Source: an uncultured Gammaproteobacteria bacterium (GTDB lineage: Bacteria; Pseudomonadota; Gammaproteobacteria; Pseudomonadales; Porticoccaceae). Taken from it: a DNA stretch of 40,933 nucleotides. Location: NCBI GenBank assembly GCA_913060555.1, contig CAJXRS010000013.1:1-40933 (forward strand), given 5' to 3'. Both the position numbers and the translations under genes were made by a program. This document shows, piece after piece, positions 7,689-18,707 of the stretch. The notes under the pieces are model-generated. The model was not told the origin of the DNA and made no database searches. It saw only the letters and a program-made list of their open reading frames with translations. Numbering within the stretch: position 1 is the first letter of the stretch; every line of letters begins with the position of its first letter.

Positions 7689-8669
7689 TCAGGGCAGCAG
7701 ATGGCCGACCGCGTCGCGCTCCTCACGGAGCTCGGTTTCGGTCTCGGTCATTTTCTGCCGGGAAAACTCATTGATTTCCAAGCCCTGCACGATACGCCAG
7801 GCGCCGCCCTCGCAGACACAGGGAAATGAATAAATCAAACCCTCGGCGATCCCGTAGCTGCCGTCGCTGAACACGCCCATGCTCACCCAGTCGTCGGCGG
7901 GAGAGCCCAATGCCCAGCTGCGCATATGGGCGAGCGCGGCATTGGCTGCAGAGGCGGCGCTGGACGCGCCGCGCGCCTTGATCACCGCGGCGCCACGCTG
8001 CTGGACCAGGGGGATCATCTCGTTCTGGTACCAGGAGCGCTCGACCAGGTCCAGTGCCGGACGGCCCTTCACCAAGGTGTGATGGAGATCCGGGTACTGG
8101 GTCGCGGAGTGGTTGCCCCAAATGGTCATCCGGCGCAGATCATTGACTGTGGTCCCGGTCTTGACTGCCACCTGGGTCAGCGCCCGGTTGTGGTCCAGCC
8201 GGGTCATGGCGGTGAACTGGCGGGGATCGATGTCCGGTGCGTTGCGCTGGGCGATCAAGGCGTTGGTGTTGGCCGGGTTGCCGACCACCAGCACCTTGAT
8301 GCCGCGGCTGGCGCAATCATTGATGGCCTTGCCCTGCACGGAAAAGATATTGGCGTTGGCTTCGAGCAGATCCTTGCGCTCCATGCCGGGGCCGCGCGGC
8401 CGGGCCCCGACCAGCAGTGCGTAGTCGGCATCGCGGAAGGCGATCTTGGGATCATCGGTCTGGACGCTGCCGGCGAGCAACGGGAAGGCGCAGTCCTCGA
8501 GTTCCATAGCGACGCCCGCCAGCGCGGGCAGCGCCGGCGTGATCTCCAGCAACTGCAGGATCACCGGCTGATCCGGGCCGAGCATCTCCCCGGCGGCGAT
8601 GCGGAACAATAGGGAGTAGCTGATCTGTCCAGCCGCTCCGGTGACGGCAACGCGAACGGGTGCTTTCAC
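7689..8669 (-). CDS. mdh: malate dehydrogenase
   Basis: Cytoplasmic TCA-cycle enzyme converting malate and NAD+ to oxaloacetate, 326 residues. Visible are the dinucleotide-binding start [19 protein letters not shown], the substrate arginine loop [29 protein letters not shown] and the catalytic histidine in [12 protein letters not shown]. This is the longer class related to cytosolic/Thermus-type enzymes, not the E. coli-type Mdh. The start is a GTG with GGAG nine bases upstream and a TATAAT promoter before it. Confidence 0.97.
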   Translation of the reverse strand: MKAPVRVAVTGAAGQISYSLLFRIAAGEMLGPDQPVILQLLEITPALPALAGVAMELEDCAFPLLAGSVQTDDPKIAFRDADYALLVGARPRGPGMERKDLLEANANIFSVQGKAINDCASRGIKVLVVGNPANTNALIAQRNAPDIDPRQFTAMTRLDHNRALTQVAVKTGTTVNDLRRMTIWGNHSATQYPDLHHTLVKGRPALDLVERSWYQNEMIPLVQQRGAAVIKARGASSAASAANAALAHMRSWALGSPADDWVSMGVFSDGSYGIAEGLIYSFPCVCEGGAWRIVQGLEINEFSRQKMTETETELREERDAVGHLLP

Positions 8670-8723
8670 TAAGATATCTCCGTAGTCGGGTGGGAACGGG
8701 AAGTCGGGGCCGAAAGGCCGCCA

Positions 8724-8751
8724 ATTATACGGATCGCAGTGGCGATTTCAC
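8724..8751 (-). promoter_or_regulatory. probable mdh promoter
   Basis: A perfect minus-strand TATAAT (8724-8729) lies about 55 bases before the mdh start. GTGAAA (8746-8751), a four-of-six match to TTGACA, is 16 bases upstream of it. The -35 overlaps the end of the dUTPase gene. Confidence 0.55.
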
Positions 8752-9377
8752 CCGCCGGGGACGGTCTCGTAGCAGGCGCCCAGGGCGGCGTACAGTTCGG
8801 CGGCAAAGGTTTCGCTGGCCGGGTCCAGCCGGGCGCTGAGGATCACCAGCCATTCGTTGTCCTCGCGATCCCCCCAACGCTTGCGGTAGGTGCCCTGCCG
8901 GTAGCCACGGTCCTGACGGAAGCGGTTGAGTACATTCTTGCCCACATAGCTGCGATACAGTCGGTCGACATCCAGGCCCGCGGCATGCATCAGCGCGGCG
9001 AAACCGGGCAGATCGAAATTGCGCGCGCCCAGGGTGTTCGCTGCAAAGTGCTCTACCGCATCGCGAAATGCTTCGGCGCCAGCCGGTGCGGGCACCGCCG
9101 GTACCTGCTGCAAGGCCGCCGCAATCCGCGCCGCGGGCACCGCCCGCGTCAGCAGGTCGCTGAGCCCGAAATGCCAGATGTCCACCAATTCGAGTTGCAC
9201 CTGCTCCAGATCGGGCGTCTGGTGCTTCCACCATTTCCATCCGTAGTGATCGAGCAGTTCGGCACATTCCACCCAGATCGCCCGGTACCAGGGATACCCC
9301 TGTCCGCGCCAGTGCGGATGGATGTGCGCATTGATCTCGTCCTGCAATGCCAGCATGGCCTGAATCTGGAGCTCCAC
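8748..9377 (-). CDS. dimeric all-alpha dUTP diphosphatase
   Basis: About 209 residues of the dimeric (type 2, all-alpha NTP pyrophosphatase) dUTPase family, which hydrolyses dUTP to dUMP and so keeps uracil out of DNA. The N-terminal signature YRAIWVECAELLDHYGWKWWK carries the acidic metal ligands, followed by ELVDIWHF; a conserved YVGKNVLNRFRQDRGY lies near the C-terminus. I choose the GTG at 9377 because homologues start a few residues before MLALQDEIN. An ATG at 9356 is possible; neither has a strong ribosome-binding site. The frame stays open far upstream, but that part is tatD read out of frame. The gene follows tatD by 16 bases. Confidence 0.88.
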   Translation of the reverse strand: MELQIQAMLALQDEINAHIHPHWRGQGYPWYRAIWVECAELLDHYGWKWWKHQTPDLEQVQLELVDIWHFGLSDLLTRAVPAARIAAALQQVPAVPAPAGAEAFRDAVEHFAANTLGARNFDLPGFAALMHAAGLDVDRLYRSYVGKNVLNRFRQDRGYRQGTYRKRWGDREDNEWLVILSARLDPASETFAAELYAALGACYETVPGG

Positions 9378-9393
9378 GTCCGGGGCGCTCGAC

Positions 9394-10188
9394 TCAGGCC
9401 TGCGCCACAGCCAGCTCGACCCCGAACAGGCTCGAGAAGTTGGCCGCGATCCGCTCGTCGAACTCGGCCTGGCCGAGGCCGTGCAGCGCCGCGACGCAGC
9501 GCGCCACCTCGGCGACATACTGGGGCCGGTTGGTCTTGCCGCGAAAGGGCACGGGTGCCAGCCAGGGCGCGTCGGTCTCCACCAGCAGGCGATCCAGGGG
9601 TACGCGGGCGGCGACATCGCGAAGTTCGCCGGCGTTGCGGAAAGTGACGATTCCGGAGAAGGAGATATAGAACCCGAGCTCGATCGCGGCCCTGGCCATG
9701 TCCCAGTTTTCGGTGAAACAGTGCAACACCCCGCCGACCTCGGGATCCACCGCTTCGCGCAGCACTTCCAGGGTCTCGGCGCGGGCGTCCCGGGAGTGCA
9801 CCACCAGGGGCTTGCCCAGGCGCCGCGCGACCCTGGCGTGGATGCGAAAGCTTTCGCGCTGCCAGTCGAGATTGTCGCTGTCGTAGTGGCGGTCGATGCC
9901 CGTCTCGCCGATCGCCACCACCCCGGTGCTGGCGCCCAGTTCGAGCAACAGGTCCTCGTCGGGCAGCGCCGTCGGACGCTCCTGCAGGGGGTGGACGCCG
10001 ACGCTGGCATGAAGGTCGGCGTGGCGTGCCGCCAGGCGAATCATTTCCCGCGAGGACTCCAGATCGATTCCCACCGCCAGCAGCGCGCCCAACCCCGCCG
10101 ACCTGGCCTCGGTGAGCAGGGCATCCAGGGAACCGTCGTAGGCAGACAGATCCAAACGGTCCGGATGGCAGTGCGAATCGATCAGCAT
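9394..10188 (-). CDS. tatD: TatD-family metal-dependent hydrolase
   Basis: A 264-residue TIM-barrel hydrolase of the TatD family (YcfH type), proposed metal-dependent DNase or hydrolase in the cytoplasm. Metal-binding motifs are visible: DSHCHPDRL at the N-terminus, GETGIDRHY in the middle, VVHSRDA, HCFTENW and the C-terminal ETDAPWLAP. Length is typical. It closes the pabC-mltG-tmk-holB-pilZ-tatD series, a conserved gammaproteobacterial order. Confidence 0.95.
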   Translation of the reverse strand: MLIDSHCHPDRLDLSAYDGSLDALLTEARSAGLGALLAVGIDLESSREMIRLAARHADLHASVGVHPLQERPTALPDEDLLLELGASTGVVAIGETGIDRHYDSDNLDWQRESFRIHARVARRLGKPLVVHSRDARAETLEVLREAVDPEVGGVLHCFTENWDMARAAIELGFYISFSGIVTFRNAGELRDVAARVPLDRLLVETDAPWLAPVPFRGKTNRPQYVAEVARCVAALHGLGQAEFDERIAANFSSLFGVELAVAQA

Positions 10189-10196
10189 GGCGTCGA

Positions 10197-10547
10197 TCAG
10201 AGCGTGTGCGAGAAGCGATCGGCGCTGGGCATGCCCGCGAGATGGTTTTCCAGCTTGGTTACCACTTCGGCGTAGTCGGCGCCGAGCTGGATGCCGATGC
10301 CCTGGGGTCGGGAACTGCTGCCCACGGGGTTGATCCAGACGATGTGCCCGGTGAGGGGGATCTTCTCCGGCTCATCGACCAGATCGAGCAACACGAAGAC
10401 CTGATCGCCCAGGCCGTATTCCTTGTGGGTGCGAACGAACAGGCCGCCGTTCTCGATGAAGGGCATGAAGCTCGCGTGGATTTCACCGGCGTCCTTGAGG
10501 GTGAGATTGAGAATCCCGTTACGCAGGTTGCCGCCCGAGGCTCGCAT
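10197..10547 (-). CDS. pilZ: PilZ-domain protein of the type IV pilus type
   Basis: A 116-residue PilZ-domain protein between holB and tatD, the conserved position of the pilus-biogenesis PilZ. Its sequence (IENGGLFVRTHKEYGLGDQVFVLLDL, split by strands, and GHIVWINP) fits the fold. The N-terminal RxxxR c-di-GMP-binding motif is not seen, as in type IV pilus PilZ proteins that do not bind the nucleotide. The start at 10547 is taken from the domain length; only a weak GAGCGG lies before it. The frame continues upstream, but that part overlaps holB. Confidence 0.88.
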   Translation of the reverse strand: MRASGGNLRNGILNLTLKDAGEIHASFMPFIENGGLFVRTHKEYGLGDQVFVLLDLVDEPEKIPLTGHIVWINPVGSSSRPQGIGIQLGADYAEVVTKLENHLAGMPSADRFSHTL

Positions 10548-10635
10548 CGATCCGCTCTCGTTGGTTGATCGTTGACCCAAGATAGCCACCACACCGGGCG
10601 GTGGCCATCGCCAGCCTAGCACAGCGGGGCCGGAG

Positions 10636-13223
<2,588 letters not shown>

Positions 13224-13239
<16 letters not shown>

Positions 13240-14057
13240 GGCACCAGCCGGTGCAGGGCGGCGCTGATCGGCGCGACCGCGCCGATGTCGAGGTTACGCC
13301 AACCCTCGATCCGGGCTACCGGCTCGATCCCGCGCACTGCATTGCAGGCGAATGCCGCCTCTGCCGCGCACAGCTCGGAGAGCGTCATATCGGCTTCATC
13401 GAGCGTTTCACCGAGAGCGGGAAATACGGTATCCAGCAGCAGCTCGCGCAGCACGCCGCGGACGCCGTTTCCGGTCAGGGGCGGAGTCCGCCAGCCGGCC
13501 GCGCTCTTGACGAAAAAATTTCCCGATAACACTTCGACAATCCGCTGCGAGCCGTCCAGCAGGAGGCCCTCGCAACCGGGATCCAGTTCACGCGCCGCCA
13601 GCACCTGATCGAGGCGGTTGAGGTGCTTGATCCCGGCCAGCGCCGGCGCGCACGGCAAGCGGTGGGAACAGACCTGCAGCCGGAGCGGCGCCCGGGGCTC
13701 GGGCACCGGGCGGTAACCGATCACCCGGGTAGAGACCGCACCGGCATCGGCACGATAACCCTCGCCGCCACTGCCGGCGGTGACGATGAGCTTGACCACG
13801 CCCTCGCTCGGCCATAACGCCCGCGCGCGCGCCAGCTCGTCCTCGACCTGGACCTCATCCAGGGCGATGCCGAGGGTTCGCGCGCCGCGCGACAACCGCG
13901 CTCGGTGGCGCGGCCAGAGCGGCAGTTCGCCCCCGCTCAACCGCATGGTCTCGAACAGCCCCTGGCCATAGTGGAGGCCGCGATCGCCGGCCGGCACCCT
14001 GTCACACACCGCACCGTTGACCAGCCAGGGGCTGTTCACCGCGGCGCTCCGGAGCAT
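13224..14057 (-). CDS. pabC: aminodeoxychorismate lyase
   Basis: A PLP enzyme of fold type IV (277 residues) that makes p-aminobenzoate from 4-amino-4-deoxychorismate for folate synthesis. Signatures are RGLHYGQGLFETMR near residue 30, the PLP lysine in GIKHLNRLDQVLA and LSGNFFV. Branched-chain aminotransferases are the nearest alternative, but position in the fab cluster favours PabC. The gene that normally precedes it, fabF, is absent; only 97 bases separate it from acpP. Confidence 0.92.
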
Positions 14058-14112
14058 TGGATCTGGGGTTGGGAAACAGCGGCGCTAGCCACTCTGTATG
14101 GAGCGGGGGGAT

Positions 14113-14134
14113 ACCGCCGGCCCACGCCGGCGGT
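14113..14134. repeat. GC-rich hairpin in the acpP-pabC gap
   Basis: ACCGCCGGC and GCCGGCGGT form a perfect 9-bp stem with loop CCAC. It lies in the short gap where fabF would normally be. No T-run follows, so it is not a standard terminator; it may slow polymerase or protect an mRNA end. Confidence 0.65.
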
Positions 14135-14154
14135 CCGGGACGGGATGGGCGTGA

Positions 14155-14391
14155 TCAGCCCAGATTGTTTTCGATGTAATCGATCGCATCCTGCACTCTG
14201 GTCAGCTTTTCGGCGTCCTCGTCGGGAATCTCGGTATCGAATTCCTCCTCGAGGGCCATGATCAGCTCCACCGTGTCCAGCGAGTCGGCGCCGAGATCAT
14301 CGATGAAAGAGGAATCGGGCTTGACGTCCTCTTCCTTGACCCCCAGCTGCTCGGCAACCATTTTGATGACGCGCTCTTGTGTGTTGCTCAT
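14155..14391 (-). CDS. acpP: acyl carrier protein
   Basis: A 78-residue, very acidic carrier of fatty acyl intermediates. The phosphopantetheine attachment serine is Ser37 in the motif [10 protein letters not shown]. Everything matches AcpP. It lies after fabG with a 155-base gap that contains a promoter-like sequence, as expected for a highly expressed gene. A GGAG-type site precedes the ATG. Confidence 0.98.
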   Translation of the reverse strand: MSNTQERVIKMVAEQLGVKEEDVKPDSSFIDDLGADSLDTVELIMALEEEFDTEIPDEDAEKLTRVQDAIDYIENNLG

Positions 14392-14490
14392 GATTAACCA
14401 TCACTCCTGTTGTGCCACATGTTATGTGAGACGGCTCCGGTCGGCGGCCTGGTGCCGTTGGAGCCAGAGCGCTCCGCGGTAACGGCGCGC

Positions 14491-14496
14491 ATTTTA
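14491..14496 (-). promoter_or_regulatory. candidate acpP -10 element
   Basis: TAAAAT on the minus strand, about 100 bases before the acpP start, in the fabG-acpP gap. The upstream -35 region (TTACGC) is a poor match. acpP commonly has its own promoter in this gap, which supports the call. Confidence 0.4.
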
Positions 14497-14546
14497 CCCA
14501 AAAACCCCTGGAGCGTAACTGCCGAGACCAGACGCGGCAGAAAACC

Positions 14547-15290
14547 TCAGCCCATATACATACCGCCGTTGATCTGAATGGTCTCCCCGGTGATATAGGC
14601 GCCGCCGTCGCCGGCCAGAAAGACCACCATGGCGGCGATCTCCTGCGGTTGACCCAGCCTGCCCAGCGGGATGCTGGCCAGCATCGCCTCCCTACCCGCC
14701 TCCGGCAACTCCCTGGTCATGTCGGTATCGATGAAGCCGGGAGCAATGGTGTTGACCGTGATCCCCCGCGAACCCAGCTCCCTGGCCAGCGAGCGCCCGA
14801 AACCCTCGACCCCCGCCTTGGTGGCCGCATAGTTGGCCTGGCCGGCATTGCCCATGGCGCCGACCACGGAGCCGATATTGATGATGCGCCCCCAGCGCGC
14901 CCGGGTCATGGGGCGCGCACAGCCCTTGCTCAACCGGTACAGCGCGCCCAGATTGGTCTCCACGACCTCATTCCACTCCGACTCCTTCATCCGCAACAAC
15001 AGGTTGTCGCGGGTAATGCCGGCGTTGTTGACCAGAATCAAGGGTGCACCAAAGTCCGCCTCGACCGCCTGAATGACGCTGGTCACCGCATCGCCGTCGC
15101 GCACGTCGAGGGCCATACCCTGCCCGCGGACACCCAGGCCATTCAGCCGCTCGGTGATGCGCTCCGCACCAGCCTGGGTGGTGGCGGTGCCGACGACGAT
15201 GGCGCCCGCCGCGCCCAGCGCGTCGGCAATGGCGGCGCCGATGCCCCGGGAAGCGCCGGTCACCAGCGCGACCTTACCCGAAATACTCAT
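14547..15290 (-). CDS. fabG: 3-oxoacyl-ACP reductase
   Basis: NADPH-dependent short-chain reductase of fatty-acid elongation, 247 residues. It shows the cofactor motif TGASRGIG near residues 11-18, NNAG, the catalytic serine (IGSVVG) and YAATKAG. The ATG at 15290 has a strong GGAGGA site about eight bases upstream; the frame extends to 15437, but that part is fabD sequence out of frame. Confidence 0.97.
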   Translation of the reverse strand: MSISGKVALVTGASRGIGAAIADALGAAGAIVVGTATTQAGAERITERLNGLGVRGQGMALDVRDGDAVTSVIQAVEADFGAPLILVNNAGITRDNLLLRMKESEWNEVVETNLGALYRLSKGCARPMTRARWGRIINIGSVVGAMGNAGQANYAATKAGVEGFGRSLARELGSRGITVNTIAPGFIDTDMTRELPEAGREAMLASIPLGRLGQPQEIAAMVVFLAGDGGAYITGETIQINGGMYMG

Positions 15291-15319
15291 ACAGGATTCC
15301 TCCAGGGTTACGCTTGCAC

Positions 15320-16261
15320 TCAGTCTGCGGCTGCTGTCAGAGCGGCCTTGAAACTGGCTTCGTCCTCGGTGGCATGGGCGGCCATCTCCGGCGCGATGCG
15401 CTTGTTGAGCCCACACAGCACCCGACCGACCCCGCATTCGATGGCGATCCCGGCACCGGCCTCGCCCAACGCCGCCACGCAGTCCACCCAGCGCACCGGG
15501 CTATGGATCTGCTCCGCCATGAGCCGGCGGATCGCCTGTGGATCGGATTCCACAGCGGCGTGGACATTGTGAATGATGGGGATGGCCGGTGCCGAAAAGC
15601 TGGTAGCGGCGATATCCGCTGCCAGGCGCTCGGCTGCAGGCTGCATCAGGGGGGTGTGAAAGGGCGCGCTCACCGGCAGGGGCAGGGCGCGTTTGGCGCC
15701 GGCGCCCTTGCAGGCCTCGATGGCGCGTTGCACCGCGGCTGCGTGACCGGCGATCACCACCTGGCCGGGGGCATTGTAATTGACCGCCTGCACCACTTCG
15801 CCCTGCGCCGCCCCGGCGCAGCAGCGCTCGACCTCGGCATCATCCAGCCCCATCACCGCGGCCATGGCGCCCACCCCGGCAGGCACTGCGTCCTGCATGT
15901 AGGCGCCGCGCTTGCGTACCAGTTCGACCGCGTCGGCAAATTCCACCACCCCGGCACAGACCAGCGCCGACCACTCGCCCAGGCTGTGTCCGGCCAGCAG
16001 CGCAGGGCGGGCACCACCCGATTCCTGCCACAGTCGCCACAACGCGACACTGGCGGTGAGCAGCAGAGGTTGGGTGCGCTCGGTCTGAGCGATATCGTCG
16101 GCGCTACCCTGCTGGCACAGCGCCCAGAGATCGTAGCCGAGTTGCCGGGAAGCCTCGGCGAAGGTCTCCAGCAACTGCGGGTAGCTGTGGGCCATATCGG
16201 ACAACATGCCGATCTTCTGTGATCCCTGGCCGGGAAAAACCAACGCAAGCCTGGTGTTCAA
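15320..16261 (-). CDS. fabD: malonyl-CoA:ACP transacylase
   Basis: Loads malonyl groups onto ACP. The 313 residues begin (M)NTRLALVFPGQGSQ, with the catalytic serine in GHSLGEW (about residue 93) and the later conserved histidine in PFHTPLM. The start is a TTG at 16261: GAGGAG lies five bases before it and no ATG fits the family N-terminus. It follows plsX directly (17 bases), so fabH, which normally lies between them, is missing. Confidence 0.96.
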   Translation of the reverse strand: MNTRLALVFPGQGSQKIGMLSDMAHSYPQLLETFAEASRQLGYDLWALCQQGSADDIAQTERTQPLLLTASVALWRLWQESGGARPALLAGHSLGEWSALVCAGVVEFADAVELVRKRGAYMQDAVPAGVGAMAAVMGLDDAEVERCCAGAAQGEVVQAVNYNAPGQVVIAGHAAAVQRAIEACKGAGAKRALPLPVSAPFHTPLMQPAAERLAADIAATSFSAPAIPIIHNVHAAVESDPQAIRRLMAEQIHSPVRWVDCVAALGEAGAGIAIECGVGRVLCGLNKRIAPEMAAHATEDEASFKAALTAAAD

Positions 16262-16277
16262 TGCGTCTCCTCGCTGA

Positions 16278-17285
16278 TCAGTCGTCGGTAGAGTGATCGG
16301 GCCGCGGCGCCGCCAACAGTCCGGCGATGCGTTCGGGCAGGCGACCACGCGCCTCTGCCAGCGCCGTGCCCAGAGCGTAGCCAAAGCCCGCGGCATCGAC
16401 GCCACCATGGCTCTTCACCACCACGCCGCGCAGGCCCAGCAAAGAGGCACCATTGTATTGGGCGGGATCGAGAAAACCGAATGCTTCCGCGAGCAGCGGC
16501 TGCGCCGCCCACTTGCGCCACGCGCCCGGAGACTCCCGCAGGCGGCGGAGCAACAGTCTGGCCAAGCCTTCGATCGACTTCAGTGCCACATTGCCGACAA
16601 AGCCGTCGCAGACCACCAGATCGGCCTGCCCCAGGAGAAGCTGGTCGCCCTCGATAAAGCCCTGATAATCCAGACTGGAGTCGGCTGCGAGCAGTGCCGC
16701 GGCCGCTTTCACCGCGCGATTGCCCTTGCCGCCCTCGGCACCGACATTGAGCAGCGCCACGCGCGGCGGGCGGTCACTGCCTCCGACCTGCAGCAAGGCG
16801 GTGCCCATGCGAGCGAATTGGTGCAGCTGCTCCGGGCCGCAGTCGACATTGGCCCCCAGGTCCAGCAGGCAGACGCGTCCGGATACTGCCGGGATCTGGG
16901 CACAGAGGGCGGGCCGCTCGATGCCCGGCAAGGTGCCCAGCACGGCCATGCCCATGGCCATCAGCGCACCCGTATTGCCGGCACTGACGCAGGCATCGGC
17001 GTTGCCCTCGGCCACCGCCTGCAACGCCCGCCACATGGAGGAGTCGCGCTTGTGACGCAGGGCGTGGGCCGGGCGGTCATCGCGCTCGACCCGCTGCGAG
17101 CACTCGACCAGCGCCAGGCGGCCACTGCGGTCATCAGACAGCGCCCGCAGCACCGCCGGCTCGCCGAACAACCGCACCCGAATGTCCGGGTGGCCGGCGA
17201 GAAAGGCGGTCACCGCAGGCGCGGTGACGGCAGGGCCGTGGTCCCCGCCCATCGCATCGACTGCGATGACCACGGCTCGGGTCAA
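16278..17285 (-). CDS. plsX: phosphate acyltransferase PlsX
   Basis: Makes acyl-phosphate from acyl-ACP for phospholipid synthesis, 335 residues. Signatures are VDAMGGDHGP near the N-terminus, SAGNTGALMA, LLDLGANVDC and DGFVGNVALKS. The start appears to be a TTG at 17285, giving the usual MTRAVVIAVDAMGGD N-terminus, only three bases after the rpmF stop. A GTG four codons later is possible. Confidence 0.96.
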   Translation of the reverse strand: MTRAVVIAVDAMGGDHGPAVTAPAVTAFLAGHPDIRVRLFGEPAVLRALSDDRSGRLALVECSQRVERDDRPAHALRHKRDSSMWRALQAVAEGNADACVSAGNTGALMAMGMAVLGTLPGIERPALCAQIPAVSGRVCLLDLGANVDCGPEQLHQFARMGTALLQVGGSDRPPRVALLNVGAEGGKGNRAVKAAAALLAADSSLDYQGFIEGDQLLLGQADLVVCDGFVGNVALKSIEGLARLLLRRLRESPGAWRKWAAQPLLAEAFGFLDPAQYNGASLLGLRGVVVKSHGGVDAAGFGYALGTALAEARGRLPERIAGLLAAPRPDHSTDD

Positions 17286-17288
17286 GGA

Positions 17289-17468
17289 TCAGTCGTTGTC
17301 GATGTCGACGACCTTGCGGCCCCGGTAAAAGCCGTCGGCCGTCACATGGTGACGACGATGCTTCTCTCCGCTGAGATTGTCGACCGCCAGGGTTGGCCCG
17401 CTGAGGGCATCGTGGGAACGGCGCATGCCGCGCTTGGAACGGGTCTTGCGATCCTGTTGTACAGCCAT
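17289..17468 (-). CDS. rpmF: 50S ribosomal protein L32
   Basis: A 59-residue basic ribosomal protein. It begins [20 protein letters not shown] and contains the histidine-rich [20 protein letters not shown], both diagnostic of L32. It lies between yceD and plsX, the standard position. The zinc-binding cysteines of some L32 proteins are absent, as is common in gammaproteobacteria. Confidence 0.97.
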   Translation of the reverse strand: MAVQQDRKTRSKRGMRRSHDALSGPTLAVDNLSGEKHRRHHVTADGFYRGRKVVDIDND

Positions 17469-17507
17469 GGTGCTCTGTCCTCGTGAATGAAATACCCGCG
17501 ATCGCCT

Positions 17508-18026
17508 TCAGCGTCGCGGTTTGAGCCGCTCGAGCGCCCGGAAGGGGCTCTGGGTATCATCGGCGTCATCTACGCCGGCCAGCCAAGGCTGGCAGGACAC
17601 GTCCTCGTGCATGGCAACGATCGGCAACGCCAACAGCAGTTCTTCCTCGACAAGCTCGAACAGATCGAGATCCTCACCCGGCAGCACGCAGGGATCGAGA
17701 CGCCCGGGCAGAGCCTCCGCTTCAGCATCGGTACGCACCAGCCCCAAAGCCGGCTCGGCCGCCAGGGTCAATTCGACCGGCTTCAGACAGCGCTCGCAGT
17801 TCAGGGTCACCCGCGTCTCGACATGCCCGTGAATCTCGGGTTTGCCGCCCTCCTCGGCGGAAAACTGTAGCTCCACAGTTACCTGCGGACCGGATTCGAG
17901 CACCGCGTCCATCAGCCGGGGCAAGACTTCCTGGGCAACCGCACCGCCCAGCCGCTGCCCCTGGGAGGCGAGTTTCCTGGCCGCCACGGCGCGCGGCAGG
18001 CTCGGGCTGGCGGATACTGTGCTCAT
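17508..18026 (-). CDS. yceD: YceD/DUF177 family protein
   Basis: A 172-residue acidic protein of the YceD (DUF177) family, linked to large-subunit rRNA accumulation. The core motif LNCERCLKPVEL, with a CxxC pair, is near residue 93, and the tail ends in SPFRALERLKPRR, typical for the family. It precedes rpmF by 39 bases and is transcribed with it. A near-consensus promoter puts the transcript start only a few bases before the ATG. Confidence 0.92.
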   Translation of the reverse strand: MSTVSASPSLPRAVAARKLASQGQRLGGAVAQEVLPRLMDAVLESGPQVTVELQFSAEEGGKPEIHGHVETRVTLNCERCLKPVELTLAAEPALGLVRTDAEAEALPGRLDPCVLPGEDLDLFELVEEELLLALPIVAMHEDVSCQPWLAGVDDADDTQSPFRALERLKPRR

Positions 18027-18035
18027 CGCGGCGCG

Positions 18036-18064
18036 ATTTTAGGGATAGCTGGTTGATCTGTCAA
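18036..18064 (-). promoter_or_regulatory. near-consensus sigma-70 promoter of yceD-rpmF-plsX
   Basis: Minus strand: TTGACA (18059-18064), a 17-base spacer, and TAAAAT (18036-18041). The -35 is perfect and the -10 has five of six. Transcription would start near 18029, leaving a leader of about three bases before the yceD ATG at 18026. Confidence 0.8.
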
Positions 18065-18108
18065 AGAAAACCGGACCATAGTCACACCTTTTTTCGAGGA
18101 CAGGGCAA

Positions 18109-18684
18109 ATGCAGATCATACTGGCTTCCGCTTCGCCCTATCGTGGCGAACTTCTGTCACGGCTGGGCCTATCCTTCCGCCAGATAGCGACGGACATCGA
18201 GGAATCCGCCCGAGCCGGCGAATCGGCGGCCGAAGTCGCCCGACGTCTGGCGGCGGCCAAGGCCGAAGCAGCCGCCGCCGATTGTGCTGGCGCTGTCATC
18301 ATCGGCTCGGATCAAACTCTGGACTGCGGGGGCACCCTGCTCGGCAAGCCCGGCGGCTTCGACGCCGCCCGCCGGCAATTGCTGCGCCTGTCTGGCGACA
18401 GCGCCCGCTTCTATACCGCCGTCGCCGTGCTGGATGCCCGCAGCGGCAGCTGGATGGAGGATATGGCCATCACAGAGGTCAAATTCCGCACCCTGGCCGA
18501 GGCCGAGATCGAACGCTATCTGCTGCGCGAGACCCCCTACGACTGCGCCGGCAGTTTCAAGGCCGAGGGCCTGGGGATCAGCCTGTTCGACGCCGTACAC
18601 AGCGACGACCCCACAGCGCTGATCGGCCTGCCGCTGATTCGCCTGCGGCGCCTGCTGGCCGTCCTGGGCGTGGCGGTCCCCTGA
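18109..18684 (+). CDS. maf: Maf-family nucleotide pyrophosphatase
   Basis: A 191-residue Maf/YceF-type nucleoside triphosphate pyrophosphatase that removes modified or non-canonical nucleotides. It starts MQIILASASPYRGELLSRL (the SxxR signature) and has the catalytic GSDQTL, LGKPG, TAVAV and the late GSFKAEGLG. The position next to yceD-rpmF matches E. coli yceF. It is divergent from yceD and convergent with rluC. Confidence 0.95.
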   Translation: MQIILASASPYRGELLSRLGLSFRQIATDIEESARAGESAAEVARRLAAAKAEAAAADCAGAVIIGSDQTLDCGGTLLGKPGGFDAARRQLLRLSGDSARFYTAVAVLDARSGSWMEDMAITEVKFRTLAEAEIERYLLRETPYDCAGSFKAEGLGISLFDAVHSDDPTALIGLPLIRLRRLLAVLGVAVP

Positions 18685-18707
18685 CCGCTCGGGCCGTTTT
18701 GGGCGTA

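Noticed and set aside
14113-14134. Terminator between acpP and pabC
   Set aside because: The hairpin is strong, but no T-run follows on either strand.
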